From: Microbulbifer agarilyticus
Lineage (GTDB): Bacteria > Pseudomonadota > Gammaproteobacteria > Pseudomonadales > Cellvibrionaceae
Reading direction: 5' to 3'
Assembly: GCF_020171345.1 (NCBI RefSeq)
Contig: NZ_JAIUZM010000002.1
Coordinates: 496,001-560,000, forward strand
Length of the DNA stretch: 64,000 bases
This document shows, one piece after another, positions 7,852 through 16,845 of the stretch; position 1 is the first letter of the stretch, and each line of letters starts with the position of its first letter. Both the position numbers and the translations under genes were made by a program. Below the pieces are notes generated by a model. The model was not told the DNA's origin. It did not search any database and saw only the letters and a program-made list of their open reading frames with translations.

Positions 7852-9027
7852 ATGTTGACGAACCTTTGGTACGTGGCGGAGTGGTCAAAAACGGTAAAAG
7901 ATAAACCTGTTCGGGTGAAAATGCTTGGCCAGAACTTTGTCCTTTTCCGGGACAAATCCGGCAAGGTAAATTGCCTCAGCGATGTTTGTATCCACCGCGG
8001 GGGTTCACTGTCGAAAGGTTGGACCACCAAGCGTGATTGTGTTGCCTGCCCGTACCATGGCTGGGAGTTTGATGCCGAAGGTAAGGTGCAATTTATCCCA
8101 TCCCGCGGCGAAGGATCTGCGATCCCAGAACGCGCGCGTATCGACGCCTATCCCACAGAAGAACGTTACGGAATGATTTGGGTGTTCCTCGGTGATCTTC
8201 CAGAAGAAGAACGCTACCCAATACCGGAATTCCCAGAGTATGAAGACAAGGCCAATTGGCGTCCGGTCGAAGTAGAGTACAACTGGGAAGGCTCCGTCGA
8301 TCGGGTGGTAGAGAATGGTATCGATATTGCCCATACCGCGTTTGTGCACCCCGGATTCGGATATCCGGAAATGGCCGACAAGAATGAAATTCTCAAGGTC
8401 AATCGCGGCGAGTATTGGGGCTCCTCTGATAATGTACTTTACCCTCCTCAGCTGGAAGGCAACTTTGGTCTAAACAAACTTTTCCGTGCGGATAAAGCGG
8501 CGACCTATGTAACTCCAGCGTTTTACTTGCCCGGCCACTGTGTGCGCTTGCATATCAAGGTTAATTCCTGGATGGAGATGATCATCTTTGATGCGAACAC
8601 GCCGATCGATGAAAACACCACACGCTCATTCGCGGTGCAGGTGCGCAACTTCTTCAAGTGGCCGATATTCGATGGCGGGGCGAAAAAGCGTACCAAGCGG
8701 GTCTTTGGCGAGGATGGCGATATTGTTGCAGATCTTTCCCCGAACTACCTGCCAGAATCTCTCGAACATGAAGTATCGGTGGAACAGGACAAGTTTATGA
8801 GCGCCTGGCGAATGATTCGCCGCAAGCATATCGAAGAGAAGGGCTGGAAAATTGATACCAAGGCGATGAAGCCATATGAAGGAGAAAAGGTGTTTACCAT
8901 TCCTTCGCCTGCGCGCCGCCTGAACCCACACTTCAAGTGGGCTTTGGATACGGTACCGCTGATCGCGCCGACCCGACGCGCTGTCGCTGCGTCGGCGGAG
9001 GAGCCGGCGTCAACGGAGCCGGTCTGA
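7852..9027 (+). CDS. Rieske [2Fe-2S] non-haem iron oxygenase, alpha subunit
   Basis: The 391-residue protein carries a Rieske domain at roughly residues 5-105 with cluster ligands CIH and CPYHGW (spacing C-x-H-x17-C-x2-H). A catalytic domain follows with the mononuclear iron motif in ENGIDIAHTAFVHPGF. This is the layout of the pheophorbide-a-oxygenase/vanillate-demethylase branch, which works as homotrimers with a separate reductase. No reductase or ferredoxin gene is next to it. GAGG precedes the ATG. The C-terminal tail is Ala/Glu-rich and probably unstructured. Its place at the end of the catabolic operon suggests that it either opens the substrate or trims a side chain. The substrate is unknown. 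Confidence 0.9.
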   Translation: MLTNLWYVAEWSKTVKDKPVRVKMLGQNFVLFRDKSGKVNCLSDVCIHRGGSLSKGWTTKRDCVACPYHGWEFDAEGKVQFIPSRGEGSAIPERARIDAYPTEERYGMIWVFLGDLPEEERYPIPEFPEYEDKANWRPVEVEYNWEGSVDRVVENGIDIAHTAFVHPGFGYPEMADKNEILKVNRGEYWGSSDNVLYPPQLEGNFGLNKLFRADKAATYVTPAFYLPGHCVRLHIKVNSWMEMIIFDANTPIDENTTRSFAVQVRNFFKWPIFDGGAKKRTKRVFGEDGDIVADLSPNYLPESLEHEVSVEQDKFMSAWRMIRRKHIEEKGWKIDTKAMKPYEGEKVFTIPSPARRLNPHFKWALDTVPLIAPTRRAVAASAEEPASTEPV

Positions 9028-9073
9028 TATAACGGGCGACAAACAGCGTCGCCCAAGCTTAGACAACACAGTC

Positions 9074-9154
9074 AGAGCACAAAAGCTAGAGCACAAAAGT
9101 TAGAACACAAAAGTTAGAACACAAAAGTTAGAACACAAAAGTTAGAACACAAAA
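9074..9154 (+). repeat. Short tandem repeat, 14-bp unit, about 5.8 copies
   Basis: Five complete copies of a 14-base unit, consensus AGAACACAAAAGTT, start at 9074, 9088, 9102, 9116 and 9130. A partial sixth at 9144 runs into the A-tract of the terminator hairpin. The first copies differ slightly (AGAGCACAAAAGCT, AGAGCACAAAAGTT) while the last ones are identical, as expected from slippage or unequal exchange spreading from the 3' side. There is no open reading frame across it. Confidence 0.95.
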
Positions 9155-9182
9155 AAGCCGCGCATTTGCGCGGCTTTTTTTG
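9151..9182. terminator. Bidirectional intrinsic terminator
   Basis: AAAAAAGCCGCGC and GCGCGGCTTTTTT form a perfect stem around the loop ATTT, with A-runs and T-runs on both sides, so it can stop transcription from either strand. It serves the + strand Rieske gene ending at 9027 and the minus strand symporter gene ending at 9260. Confidence 0.93.
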
Positions 9183-9259
9183 TGCTTGTGACAGCGGCGA
9201 GTTCGCGTCAAGCCTGGAATGGGGGAGTGTCTGGCGGGCATTTTTGGTCCATTAACGCG

Positions 9260-10705
9260 TTACTCAATTGCTTGTTTACGGTTAACGCGTACGGACAACC
9301 CCATAACGAAGAAAGGGAATAAAAGTACCAGCGTGGCCGCGGTAAACGGGATCAAGCGCTCCGCCCAGTCGCCGGTGGTGTTCGGGAAAAGTGACAGAAC
9401 CACTGCAAGTATGAAGCCTGTGGCAATGGAGCGTATCACGCTGGCAGGCGCGAGTTGCATCCCCGCCAGCCGGGCCAAAATGGTGGGGCCAAACGCGGAG
9501 CCAATTGCGATCCACGCGAACAGCACACGCTCGAAAATCGTGGCAGGCAAGAAGAGCGCGATCAGTACGGCGACGACGGTGACGGCCAGCATAGACAGGC
9601 GTGATACCAGTAGCGCCCGTTGTGGCATAAGCCGTTGCAACCGGAGGTCGTAAGAAATTGTTGAGGCTACTACGAGTAGCATGCTATCGGCAGTAGACAT
9701 AATGGCGGACAGCACTGCAGCGAGTAATACCGCGGCTACCAACGGATTCAGGAGTAAAGAGGAAAGCTCGAAGAACAGTGTTTCCGGGTCTTGCAGGTCG
9801 GGCAGCAATATCTTGCCCATAAGGCCCAGGCTGAACATGCTCAGAAATACGATGGAAAACCAGCTGATTGATATCACCCGCGCCTGCTTAAGTGCGCGCG
9901 CATCTCTGAGAGCCATAAAGCGATGCAGGAGGTGCGGCTGCCCCAGCGTGCCGATGCCGATAGCCAGACTGCCGGCGATAAATCCAAACGCGGAAAGCCC
10001 GACATTCTTTCCAGTCAATGACCATGCTTTCGGGGTGAACAGCGAGGATTCACGGATCGCCTCCCAGCCGCCGATATTCATAAATGCAACGGTGGGTAGC
10101 AATACCGCTGCAAACAGCATCAGCCCACCTTGCACGGTGTCGGTGATACTGGCCGCCCAGAAGCCACCCAGGTAGGTGTAAATGGTGATGATCACGGCAC
10201 CGAGTATCAGACTTTCGATAAGCGGCATGTCGAATGCGGAAGAAAACGTGGTGGCGGCCCCCTGGAATTGGGCAGCAATGTAGACCACGAACGAAAGCAA
10301 TATCACCAGTGAAGCCACGATGCGAACACCCTGATGTGTGTCGGCTTTATCGGTACGCTGATCTTCCGCAAGAAAGCTTGTAAGGGTGATCTGATCTTTC
10401 TCGCGGGTGTAGCGCATCAAGCGGGGCGCGATCCATATCCAGCTGAAAATGCAGCCCAAGACAGCACCAGCGGCGATCCATATCGCGGAAACGCCCAGTA
10501 CAAAGGCGACGCCGCTCATGCCGAGTAATGTCCATGCTGAGGCGCTGCTGGCGCCGTAGCTGATGGCGGCAACAACCGGCCCAAGATTGCGCCCACCGAG
10601 GAAATAGTCCTTGGTATTGGTGGTGCGTTTCTGTGACCAGAAGCCGATTAACAGCAGTAGTGCTTTGTAAATAATCAGCGTGTACAGGGCGGCCGAAATA
10701 TCCAT
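9260..10705 (-). CDS. Sodium:solute symporter (SSF family, PutP-like)
   Basis: This integral membrane protein of about 481 residues starts at MDISAALYTLIIYKALLLL. It has about 13 hydrophobic segments and the SSF hallmarks KDYFLGGRNLGPVVAAISYGASSASAWTLLGM and GTLGQPHLLHRFMA. It imports a small organic solute using the sodium gradient; PutP relatives carry proline, others pantothenate, choline or amino acids. An upstream in-frame ATG would add a 27-residue hydrophilic extension not usual for the family, so I place the start at 10705. It is divergent from metK, and a 22-bp palindrome lies between them, so it may share the SAM-cycle control. A methionine or related substrate is possible but unproven. 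Confidence 0.9.
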   Translation of the reverse strand: MDISAALYTLIIYKALLLLIGFWSQKRTTNTKDYFLGGRNLGPVVAAISYGASSASAWTLLGMSGVAFVLGVSAIWIAAGAVLGCIFSWIWIAPRLMRYTREKDQITLTSFLAEDQRTDKADTHQGVRIVASLVILLSFVVYIAAQFQGAATTFSSAFDMPLIESLILGAVIITIYTYLGGFWAASITDTVQGGLMLFAAVLLPTVAFMNIGGWEAIRESSLFTPKAWSLTGKNVGLSAFGFIAGSLAIGIGTLGQPHLLHRFMALRDARALKQARVISISWFSIVFLSMFSLGLMGKILLPDLQDPETLFFELSSLLLNPLVAAVLLAAVLSAIMSTADSMLLVVASTISYDLRLQRLMPQRALLVSRLSMLAVTVVAVLIALFLPATIFERVLFAWIAIGSAFGPTILARLAGMQLAPASVIRSIATGFILAVVLSLFPNTTGDWAERLIPFTAATLVLLFPFFVMGLSVRVNRKQAIE

Positions 10706-10827
10706 GCAGGACCTATGATGCGTTGATTTTATTGGTATAGGACGAAGTGAATATCTCAGGTTTTCCCGACGATTACATGCCCCCACGTGTGAGATGTGGA
10801 GGGAAATTGCGATTTATCAAAAACAAC

Positions 10828-10849
10828 TATATCAAAATATTTTGATGTA
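10828..10849. promoter_or_regulatory. 22-bp palindromic operator candidate upstream of metK
   Basis: The left arm TATATCAAAAT and the right arm ATTTTGATGTA are inverted repeats matching at 10 of 11 positions. Virtually the same element stands at 23779-23800 before the methyltransferase operon. It lies 87 bp before the metK start and 122 bp before the symporter start, so it could control both. Location and form fit an ArsR-type SAH sensor such as SahR, known to control SAM-cycle genes in Proteobacteria. The assignment to SahR is from memory. Confidence 0.6.
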
Positions 10850-10936
10850 GATCTGTCTAGGTAGACTGGGTGTATGGCGTCTTCACCGGTTGTTGTCGGC
10901 GTCCGTATTAAAGCAATTAATAAGGTAGATGCACCT

Positions 10937-12154
10937 ATGTCTGAATATTCCGTTTTTACCTCGGAGTCTGTTTCCGAGGGTCACCCGGACAAAATGGCCG
11001 ATCAAATTTCCGATGCCGTGCTGGATGCAATTATTGCGCGGGATCCGGACGCCCGTGTGGCAGTTGAATCCGTAGTGAAAACCGGACTTGCCATGTTGGT
11101 GGGTGAGGTGACAACCAGCTGCTATGTCGATCTGGAAGACGTGGTGCGGGATGTAATTACGGGCATCGGCTACAACAGCTCCGAGGTTGGCTATGACGGT
11201 TCAACCTGTGCAGTGATCAATGCCATTGGCAAACAGTCCGTCGATATCAACCAGGGCGTTGACCGTGCAAAACCTGAAGATCAGGGTGCTGGCGACCAGG
11301 GTTTGATGTTCGGTTATGCCACTAACGAAACCCCGACCCTGATGCCCGCACCAGTTTATTACTCACACCGCCTGGTGGAGCGTCAGGCTTACCTGAGAAA
11401 GAAAAATATCCTGCCGTGGTTGCGTCCTGACGCGAAAAGTCAGGTGACTTTCCACTATGGCGAAGATGGCAAACCGGAAGCGATTGATGCGGTAGTACTG
11501 TCTACTCAGCATTCGCCAGACATTTCTCAAGAAGAGCTTAAGGCTGCGGTGATGGAAAACATCATCCTCGAGGTGTTGCCGAGCGAACTTCTGCATGAAG
11601 GTACCCAGTACCACATTAACCCAACCGGTAATTTTGTAATTGGTGGGCCGGTAGGTGATGCCGGCGTTACTGGCCGTAAAATTATTGTAGACACCTACGG
11701 TGGTATGGCCCGTCACGGCGGTGGCGCCTTCTCCGGTAAAGACCCCTCAAAAGTAGACCGCTCCGCTGCGTATGCTGGCCGTTATGTTGCCAAGAACGTC
11801 GTTGCTGCCGGCCTCGCCGATCGCTGTGAAGTACAGGTTTCTTATGCGATTGGTGTTGCCGAGCCTACTTCAGTATCGGTTAACACATTTGGCACCGGCA
11901 AAGTTTCTGATGCGCAACTGATCCAGGCGATTCGCGAGGTATTCGACCTGCGACCATACGCGATTACCCGCGTGCTTGACCTGCAGCATCCGATGTATCA
12001 GCTGACGGCTTCTTACGGCCACTTCGGGCGCGAGCCGTTCGAGCACACCTACACCTGGAAAGAGGGTGGTGAGGAAAAATCAACGACCTTTACCGCTTTC
12101 AGCTGGGAAAAGACCGACAAGGTAGAAGCCCTGCAGCGTGCGGTTGCCGGTTAA
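10937..12154 (+). CDS. metK: S-adenosylmethionine synthetase
   Basis: The 405-residue enzyme makes SAM from methionine and ATP. It carries the [18 protein letters not shown] opening with the catalytic histidine, the ATP-binding [16 protein letters not shown] hexapeptide region and the glycine-rich [16 protein letters not shown] loop. Length and motifs are those of standard bacterial MetK. The ATG at 10937 is chosen because [12 protein letters not shown] is the canonical N terminus; the in-frame ATG at 10874 would add 21 non-conserved residues. ahcY follows 114 bp later in the same direction, so two consecutive steps of the methyl cycle sit together. Confidence 0.98.
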   Translation: MSEYSVFTSESVSEGHPDKMADQISDAVLDAIIARDPDARVAVESVVKTGLAMLVGEVTTSCYVDLEDVVRDVITGIGYNSSEVGYDGSTCAVINAIGKQSVDINQGVDRAKPEDQGAGDQGLMFGYATNETPTLMPAPVYYSHRLVERQAYLRKKNILPWLRPDAKSQVTFHYGEDGKPEAIDAVVLSTQHSPDISQEELKAAVMENIILEVLPSELLHEGTQYHINPTGNFVIGGPVGDAGVTGRKIIVDTYGGMARHGGGAFSGKDPSKVDRSAAYAGRYVAKNVVAAGLADRCEVQVSYAIGVAEPTSVSVNTFGTGKVSDAQLIQAIREVFDLRPYAITRVLDLQHPMYQLTASYGHFGREPFEHTYTWKEGGEEKSTTFTAFSWEKTDKVEALQRAVAG

Positions 12155-12210
12155 CTGAGTTCCCCCAGTGCGAGTCGTGCGGGGGTCTTATTCCCTCGAA
12201 ATATTATTCA

Positions 12211-12249
12211 AGCCGGTTGGATGAGGTGTGCGATTTACCTCTACCGGCT
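12211..12249 (+). promoter_or_regulatory. Two-stage RNA hairpin in the ahcY leader
   Basis: AGCCGGT (12211-12217) pairs perfectly with ACCGGCT (12243-12249). Inside it GAGGT (12223-12227) pairs perfectly with ACCTC (12237-12241) around a 9-base loop, leaving an asymmetric internal bulge. It ends 19 bases before the ahcY ATG and has no T-run, so it is not a terminator. It could be a cis-regulatory or processing element between metK and ahcY. It does not match the SAH riboswitch core as I know it. Confidence 0.5.
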
Positions 12250-12268
12250 AGCGAATCTGGAAATAGAA

Positions 12269-13651
12269 ATGACAAATTTTACAGACTATAAAGTTGCCGA
12301 TATCAACTTGGCGGAGTGGGGGCGCAAGGAAATTGCGATCGCAGAAGGGGAGATGCCCGCACTGATGGCGTTGCGCCGCAAGTACAAGCAGTCGCAGCCG
12401 CTGGCAGGCGCCAAGATCATGGGTTGTATTCACATGACCATCCAAACCGCGGTACTGATCGAAACCCTAGTAGAGCTCGGGGCAGAGGTGCGCTGGTCTT
12501 CCTGTAATATTTTCTCCACCCAGGATCATGCGGCTGCAGCGATCGCTGCCGCCGGTATTCCCGTATTTGCCTGGAAGGGTGAAACCGAAGACGAATTCTG
12601 GTGGTGTATCGAGCAAACTGTACTGGCCGAGAAAGATGGCAGTGATGTTTGGGACGCAAACATGATTCTGGATGATGGCGGCGACCTGACTCAGCTGTGC
12701 CATGAAAAGTACCCGGCGCTGCTCGATCGCATCCACGGTATCAGTGAAGAGACCACTACCGGGGTTCATCGCCTTATTGAGATGCTCGACAAAGGCGAGC
12801 TGAAGGTGCCGGCGATCAACGTAAACGACGCGGTAACCAAGTCCAAAAACGACAACAAGTATGGATGTCGTCACTCTCTGAACGATGCGATCAAGCGCGG
12901 TACTGACCACCTGCTGTCCGGCAAGAAAGCGCTGGTTATTGGGTATGGTGATGTCGGTAAAGGATCTGCCGCGTCACTGCGCCAAGAGGGCATGATTGTA
13001 AAGGTTACCGAGATTGACCCGATCTGCGCCATGCAGGCCTGCATGGATGGCTTTGAGGTGGTTTCCGCCTACAAAGGCGGTGTGAACACTGGCGAAATCG
13101 CGGATATTGATACCGCGGTACTCGGCACTACTGACCTGCTGGTAACCACCACCGGTAACGTCAACGTGTGTGACGCAGCCATGTTGCAAACTCTCAAAAA
13201 TGGCGCAGTGGTTTGTAACATCGGTCACTTCGATAACGAAATTGATACTGCTTTCATGCGCGAGCACTACGAGTGGGAGGAAGTAAAACCGCAGGTGCAC
13301 AAGATTTACCGCGATCGCGGTAAAAACGATCACTTGATCCTGTTGTCCGAAGGTCGCCTGGTAAATCTCGGCAACGCCACTGGTCATCCTTCACGCATTA
13401 TGGATGGGTCCTTTGCTAACCAGGTTCTGGCCCAAATTTACCTGTGGGAGCGGAAGTTCGCCGACCTCCCAGAGCAGGAAAAGACAGCTCAGCTATACGT
13501 GAAGGTGCTGCCCAAGAAACTGGATGAAGAGGTAGCAAAAGATATGGTCGAAGGCTTTGGCGGCGTGATAACCCGCTTGACCAAGTCGCAGGCTGAGTAC
13601 ATCAACGTGGAAGTTGAGGGCCCTTACAAGCCTGACAGCTACAAATACTAA
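12269..13651 (+). CDS. ahcY: S-adenosylhomocysteine hydrolase
   Basis: The 460-residue enzyme splits SAH into homocysteine and adenosine using bound NAD. Visible are [15 protein letters not shown], the substrate-domain motif [38 protein letters not shown], the Rossmann loop [15 protein letters not shown] and the C-terminal [10 protein letters not shown], all standard. The start at 12269 gives the usual [22 protein letters not shown] terminus and has GGAAA upstream; the ATG at 12221 falls inside the leader hairpin. The adenosine produced is presumably consumed by the adenosine kinase at 16846-17847. A strong terminator follows. Confidence 0.98.
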   Translation: MTNFTDYKVADINLAEWGRKEIAIAEGEMPALMALRRKYKQSQPLAGAKIMGCIHMTIQTAVLIETLVELGAEVRWSSCNIFSTQDHAAAAIAAAGIPVFAWKGETEDEFWWCIEQTVLAEKDGSDVWDANMILDDGGDLTQLCHEKYPALLDRIHGISEETTTGVHRLIEMLDKGELKVPAINVNDAVTKSKNDNKYGCRHSLNDAIKRGTDHLLSGKKALVIGYGDVGKGSAASLRQEGMIVKVTEIDPICAMQACMDGFEVVSAYKGGVNTGEIADIDTAVLGTTDLLVTTTGNVNVCDAAMLQTLKNGAVVCNIGHFDNEIDTAFMREHYEWEEVKPQVHKIYRDRGKNDHLILLSEGRLVNLGNATGHPSRIMDGSFANQVLAQIYLWERKFADLPEQEKTAQLYVKVLPKKLDEEVAKDMVEGFGGVITRLTKSQAEYINVEVEGPYKPDSYKY

Positions 13652-13679
13652 GGCGATATCTGCTCTCTAGTGTGAAAAG

Positions 13680-13716
13680 CCCCCGCTGCGAGCGTCGTAG
13701 CGGGGGTTTTGTTTTC
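13680..13716 (+). terminator. Intrinsic terminator after ahcY
   Basis: CCCCCGCT (13680-13687) and AGCGGGGG (13699-13706) form a perfect 8-bp stem, followed by TTTTGTTTT. It ends the metK-ahcY unit before the TonB receptor gene. Confidence 0.93.
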
Positions 13717-14074
13717 TAGGTAGGTTTAATTTGGCGCCACATCCGGTGGTATTCGGAGACCTGTTTTGGTGCTAAGAGGCTGTTTGTTGGCCAGCTTGCG
13801 CCCGCTGCTTGGGCGGAAATCTTTTGGTTGGAAATACCTAATTTAGGACAGTTGCCAAAATTGACTTTTCTCAAATTAGGCGTGTGTTTGGGTTAAAAGT
13901 TATATTGATAGCACATTTGCTGCTTGGTACTGTGTTGGAGATGTAATTAAAAGCCAAATACGGGTTACGTCAGCAAAGGGACATTGGATCATTCCAGTTC
14001 ATGCATTTACCCTTGTAGTTATTGCAGACCACTCAGGCGTTAATAAAAAATCTAACTGAGCCTCGGAGGGACCA
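13717..14074 (+). other. Gene-free leader of the TonB receptor gene
   Basis: These 358 bp hold no convincing reading frame. The stretch around 13830-13885 is AT-rich with two CAAATTAGG/CCTAATTTAGG-like repeats in opposite orientation, a possible regulator site. A strong ribosome site GGAGGG lies just before the ATG at 14075. I could not find a cobalamin, TPP or other riboswitch signature, which is sometimes present before TonB receptors. Confidence 0.5.
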
Positions 14075-16654
14075 ATGTCCAAATTCAAGCAGCAGCCGCT
14101 CTACATTGCGGTAGTGGCCGGAAGCCTCACAACAACCGCTATGGCAGCTACTGATGAAGCGGTCAAACCAGACGCTGACATCAATCGAGGACAGCCAGTA
14201 TTAGAAGAAGTCACGGTTACCGCCCGTAACCGGACGGAAAGCCTTCAGGAAATTCCTGTGGCCATCAATGCCTTCTCAGAGAAAGACATTGAGCGTTCCG
14301 CCATGCAGGACTTGCGCGATGTGGTGCGCAGTTCCCCGGGTCTTGTTTATGATTCCTCGGGCACCATGGCCACCGGCGCTATTACCATTCGCGGTATGAG
14401 CCAGCCCGGCCTGATCGGTGACGACACCAACGTGGCCATGTTCGTCGACGGTGTCTATGTCTCCGGCCGCGCTTCTACGTTCATGCCGATGATGGGCCTG
14501 GAACGCGTGGAAGTGGTACGCGGCCCCCAGTCTGCGATCTATGGTCGCAACGCCTTTTCCGGCGCCATGAATTACATCACCACCAAGCCTACTGACGAGT
14601 TCGAAGCCAAGATCGAAGCGACCACTGGTGCCGAAGGCCAGTCGGGCGTCGAGGCCCGTATCGCCAGCGCCATTGGCGACAAACTGGCGGTCAGCCTGGA
14701 TTTGGTGGATTCCGAGTCCGGTTCTACCTTCAAGCAGGGGGATACCTATCTGGGTGGTATCGACAACGAAGCACAGCGCCTGCGCGTGGTGTTTACCCCG
14801 ACTGACACCCTCGAACTTGACCTCTCCGTGGCGCACGTGGATGTGCACGAGCATCACAACGCGGGCTACGAAGTAACGCCCAACGCCGAGCACGCCGCTG
14901 AGATCAATACCATGGTTACCGGTGGTGCGCCTTTCCTGATTCCAAATGTGCACTATATCCCGGGTGCTAACACGCTGACCCCAGCCGGGATGGCGGCGGT
15001 GACTGGCGCACCGAGTGCTTATTATGGTGAAGCCAAGGCGGCCGACCCGGACGGTTTTGCCGGCAATGCGTTCGGTGTGACTAATGAGTCTGATTTGTAC
15101 AGCCTGCGCGTGAATTGGGATATCGCCGACGTTACCCTGACGTCCATCACTGCGGCATCGGACACCGTGACCCGCTCCCTGCAGGGCTACGCCAACGCTT
15201 ATATGGCGCCCACCATGGTATTTGCTCCGGTGATTCCGGTAGATACCGGTTTTGGCCCGGTGACGCCTACGGACATGATGCCTAACCATGTTGCGACTGT
15301 GAATCTGGGGGGCACCAACGCCTATCTGCTGAATGTCATGGCTTACAACTACGGTGGTCAGCCCAATGATGACCGCACCGCGTTCAGCCAAGAATTCCGC
15401 ATTCAGTCCAACGATGCTGGCCCACTGCAGTGGAGCGCAGGCTTGCTGTATTCCGAAGTGGAGCTTGATCAGTGGCTGACCTCCAGCGCACTGCCGGCGA
15501 GCGGCAGCCCGTTCGGCGATGAGATTAACTCCGCGTCTATTGCATCTTCCATCCTGGCGGTGGATGAGAACGGTAATGCAACCAAGATTACCCAGACCAA
15601 CCACAGCACCGAGATGACCTCCGCATTCGCGGCGCTCGCGTATGACGTGACCGACAAGCTGAACGTGGGTGTGGAAGCGCGCTATACCCGTGAAGACAAG
15701 GTTGCGGACAACGTCCTGCACTTCACCGGTGCCCAGGGTGAGGTTCAAGGTGACTGGGATTGGGTGTCACCGCGCCTGATCGCGACCTACACCTACGATG
15801 AATACACTAATTTCTACCTGAATATTGCCAGGGGCACCAAGTCCGGCGGCATCAATGGTGGTACACCGGTAGAGTCCGAGATGCTCTACGATCCGGAAAC
15901 CAACCTTACCTTTGAGCTGGGCGCGAAGCGCACCGTTCTGGATGGTCGCGGTTACATGAATATCGCTGCCTACCGTATCGATTGGGATGACCAGCATATT
16001 CGCCAGTTCTCCCAGTTCAGTAACGGTGCCACCATTCCTGCGGCGATCACCACGAACCTGGGTGCGGTGGAAATTCGTGGTATCGAAATCGAGACTGCCT
16101 TCCAGATCAGTGATAACTGGGCCTTCCACTCAGCCTACACCTTCAACGATGCGGAGGTGGTTAAGGGTGTGCAAAGTGTGACCTTCGGTTACGTGGATTA
16201 CGACGCGATGGGGCTCGATGCGACTGCTTACCCGTTCTGTTTGCCAGTCCTCGGTGGCGGCTGTGAAGTCATGAGTAACCTGATGGTTTCCGATGGTGAT
16301 TTGTCCGGCAAGACGATGATCAACAACTACCGGAATACCTTCAATGCGGGCGTGCGCTACTCGCGCGACATGGCCAACGGCGCCGAGTTCTATATGGACC
16401 TGAGCTCTGTCTGGAAGGACAAGCGTTACATCAACACCGTAAACACCCTGTGGATCGACGATCACTGGGATACCAACCTGGTAACTGGTATCGAGGGTGA
16501 CAGCTGGTATGGCCAGCTCAGCGTGAAAAATCTGATGGATGATGACACGCCCTCCAGTGCCTACCGTCCGTTTATCTGGACCCAGAATCAGGCCCCGTCC
16601 ATCGTTAACCGTATGGGCCGTATGAGCAGCCTGACAGTAGGGTACCGCTTCTAA
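14075..16654 (+). CDS. TonB-dependent outer-membrane receptor
   Basis: The 859-residue protein has a short signal peptide ending near TTTAMAATDEA and a TonB-box-like segment LEEVTVTARNRTESLQ. The plug domain is seen in PVAINAFSEKDIE, ITIRGMSQPG, MFVDGVYVSGR and VEVVRGPQSAIYGRNAFSGAMNYIT. A long beta-barrel ends in the aromatic signature SSLTVGYRF. It imports a bulky or scarce ligand across the outer membrane using TonB energy. It belongs to the large FecA/CirA-like type common in marine heterotrophs, and the ligand cannot be read from sequence. It sits between ahcY and the methyltransferase/PucC-type operon, so a role in supplying that system's substrate is possible. Confidence 0.95.
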   Translation: MSKFKQQPLYIAVVAGSLTTTAMAATDEAVKPDADINRGQPVLEEVTVTARNRTESLQEIPVAINAFSEKDIERSAMQDLRDVVRSSPGLVYDSSGTMATGAITIRGMSQPGLIGDDTNVAMFVDGVYVSGRASTFMPMMGLERVEVVRGPQSAIYGRNAFSGAMNYITTKPTDEFEAKIEATTGAEGQSGVEARIASAIGDKLAVSLDLVDSESGSTFKQGDTYLGGIDNEAQRLRVVFTPTDTLELDLSVAHVDVHEHHNAGYEVTPNAEHAAEINTMVTGGAPFLIPNVHYIPGANTLTPAGMAAVTGAPSAYYGEAKAADPDGFAGNAFGVTNESDLYSLRVNWDIADVTLTSITAASDTVTRSLQGYANAYMAPTMVFAPVIPVDTGFGPVTPTDMMPNHVATVNLGGTNAYLLNVMAYNYGGQPNDDRTAFSQEFRIQSNDAGPLQWSAGLLYSEVELDQWLTSSALPASGSPFGDEINSASIASSILAVDENGNATKITQTNHSTEMTSAFAALAYDVTDKLNVGVEARYTREDKVADNVLHFTGAQGEVQGDWDWVSPRLIATYTYDEYTNFYLNIARGTKSGGINGGTPVESEMLYDPETNLTFELGAKRTVLDGRGYMNIAAYRIDWDDQHIRQFSQFSNGATIPAAITTNLGAVEIRGIEIETAFQISDNWAFHSAYTFNDAEVVKGVQSVTFGYVDYDAMGLDATAYPFCLPVLGGGCEVMSNLMVSDGDLSGKTMINNYRNTFNAGVRYSRDMANGAEFYMDLSSVWKDKRYINTVNTLWIDDHWDTNLVTGIEGDSWYGQLSVKNLMDDDTPSSAYRPFIWTQNQAPSIVNRMGRMSSLTVGYRF

Positions 16655-16682
16655 TCATTCTTGCCTTATTGAGTGTGACTTT

Positions 16683-16704
16683 GCCCGCTTCGGCGGGCAT
16701 TTTT
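16683..16704 (+). terminator. Intrinsic terminator with UUCG loop
   Basis: GCCCGC, the stable tetraloop TTCG and GCGGGC are followed by ATTTTT. It closes the TonB receptor transcript in front of the convergent adenosine kinase gene. Confidence 0.9.
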
Positions 16705-16845
16705 ATGCCCGTTTGTTTTTAGAGAGGGCCGCGGTGAGGTAGAAGAGCGATCAGCGGTGAGGATAGGAAAGAGCTGAGAGAGAATTGAGGACGAGATAAG
16801 ACGGGTATCCTGATGGCTCGGGATACCCCTAGTACGAACTTGCCG

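Noticed and set aside
9074-9154. Possible CRISPR-like array
   Set aside because: The 14-bp units are directly adjacent with no spacers and no cas gene is near; it is a simple tandem repeat.
10874-10936. Earlier metK start
   Set aside because: The extra 21 residues are not found in MetK proteins, whose N terminus begins near [12 protein letters not shown].
12155-12268. SAH riboswitch between metK and ahcY
   Set aside because: The hairpin present lacks the conserved GAGGAGCG-type core and pseudoknot partner known for SAH riboswitches.
13717-14074. Cobalamin riboswitch before the TonB receptor
   Set aside because: No B12-box-like conserved block or long structured leader could be found.
14276-15748. 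490-codon open frame antisense to the first TonB receptor
   Set aside because: Codon use and protein sequence are unlike any family; the sense frame is a complete receptor with all motifs.
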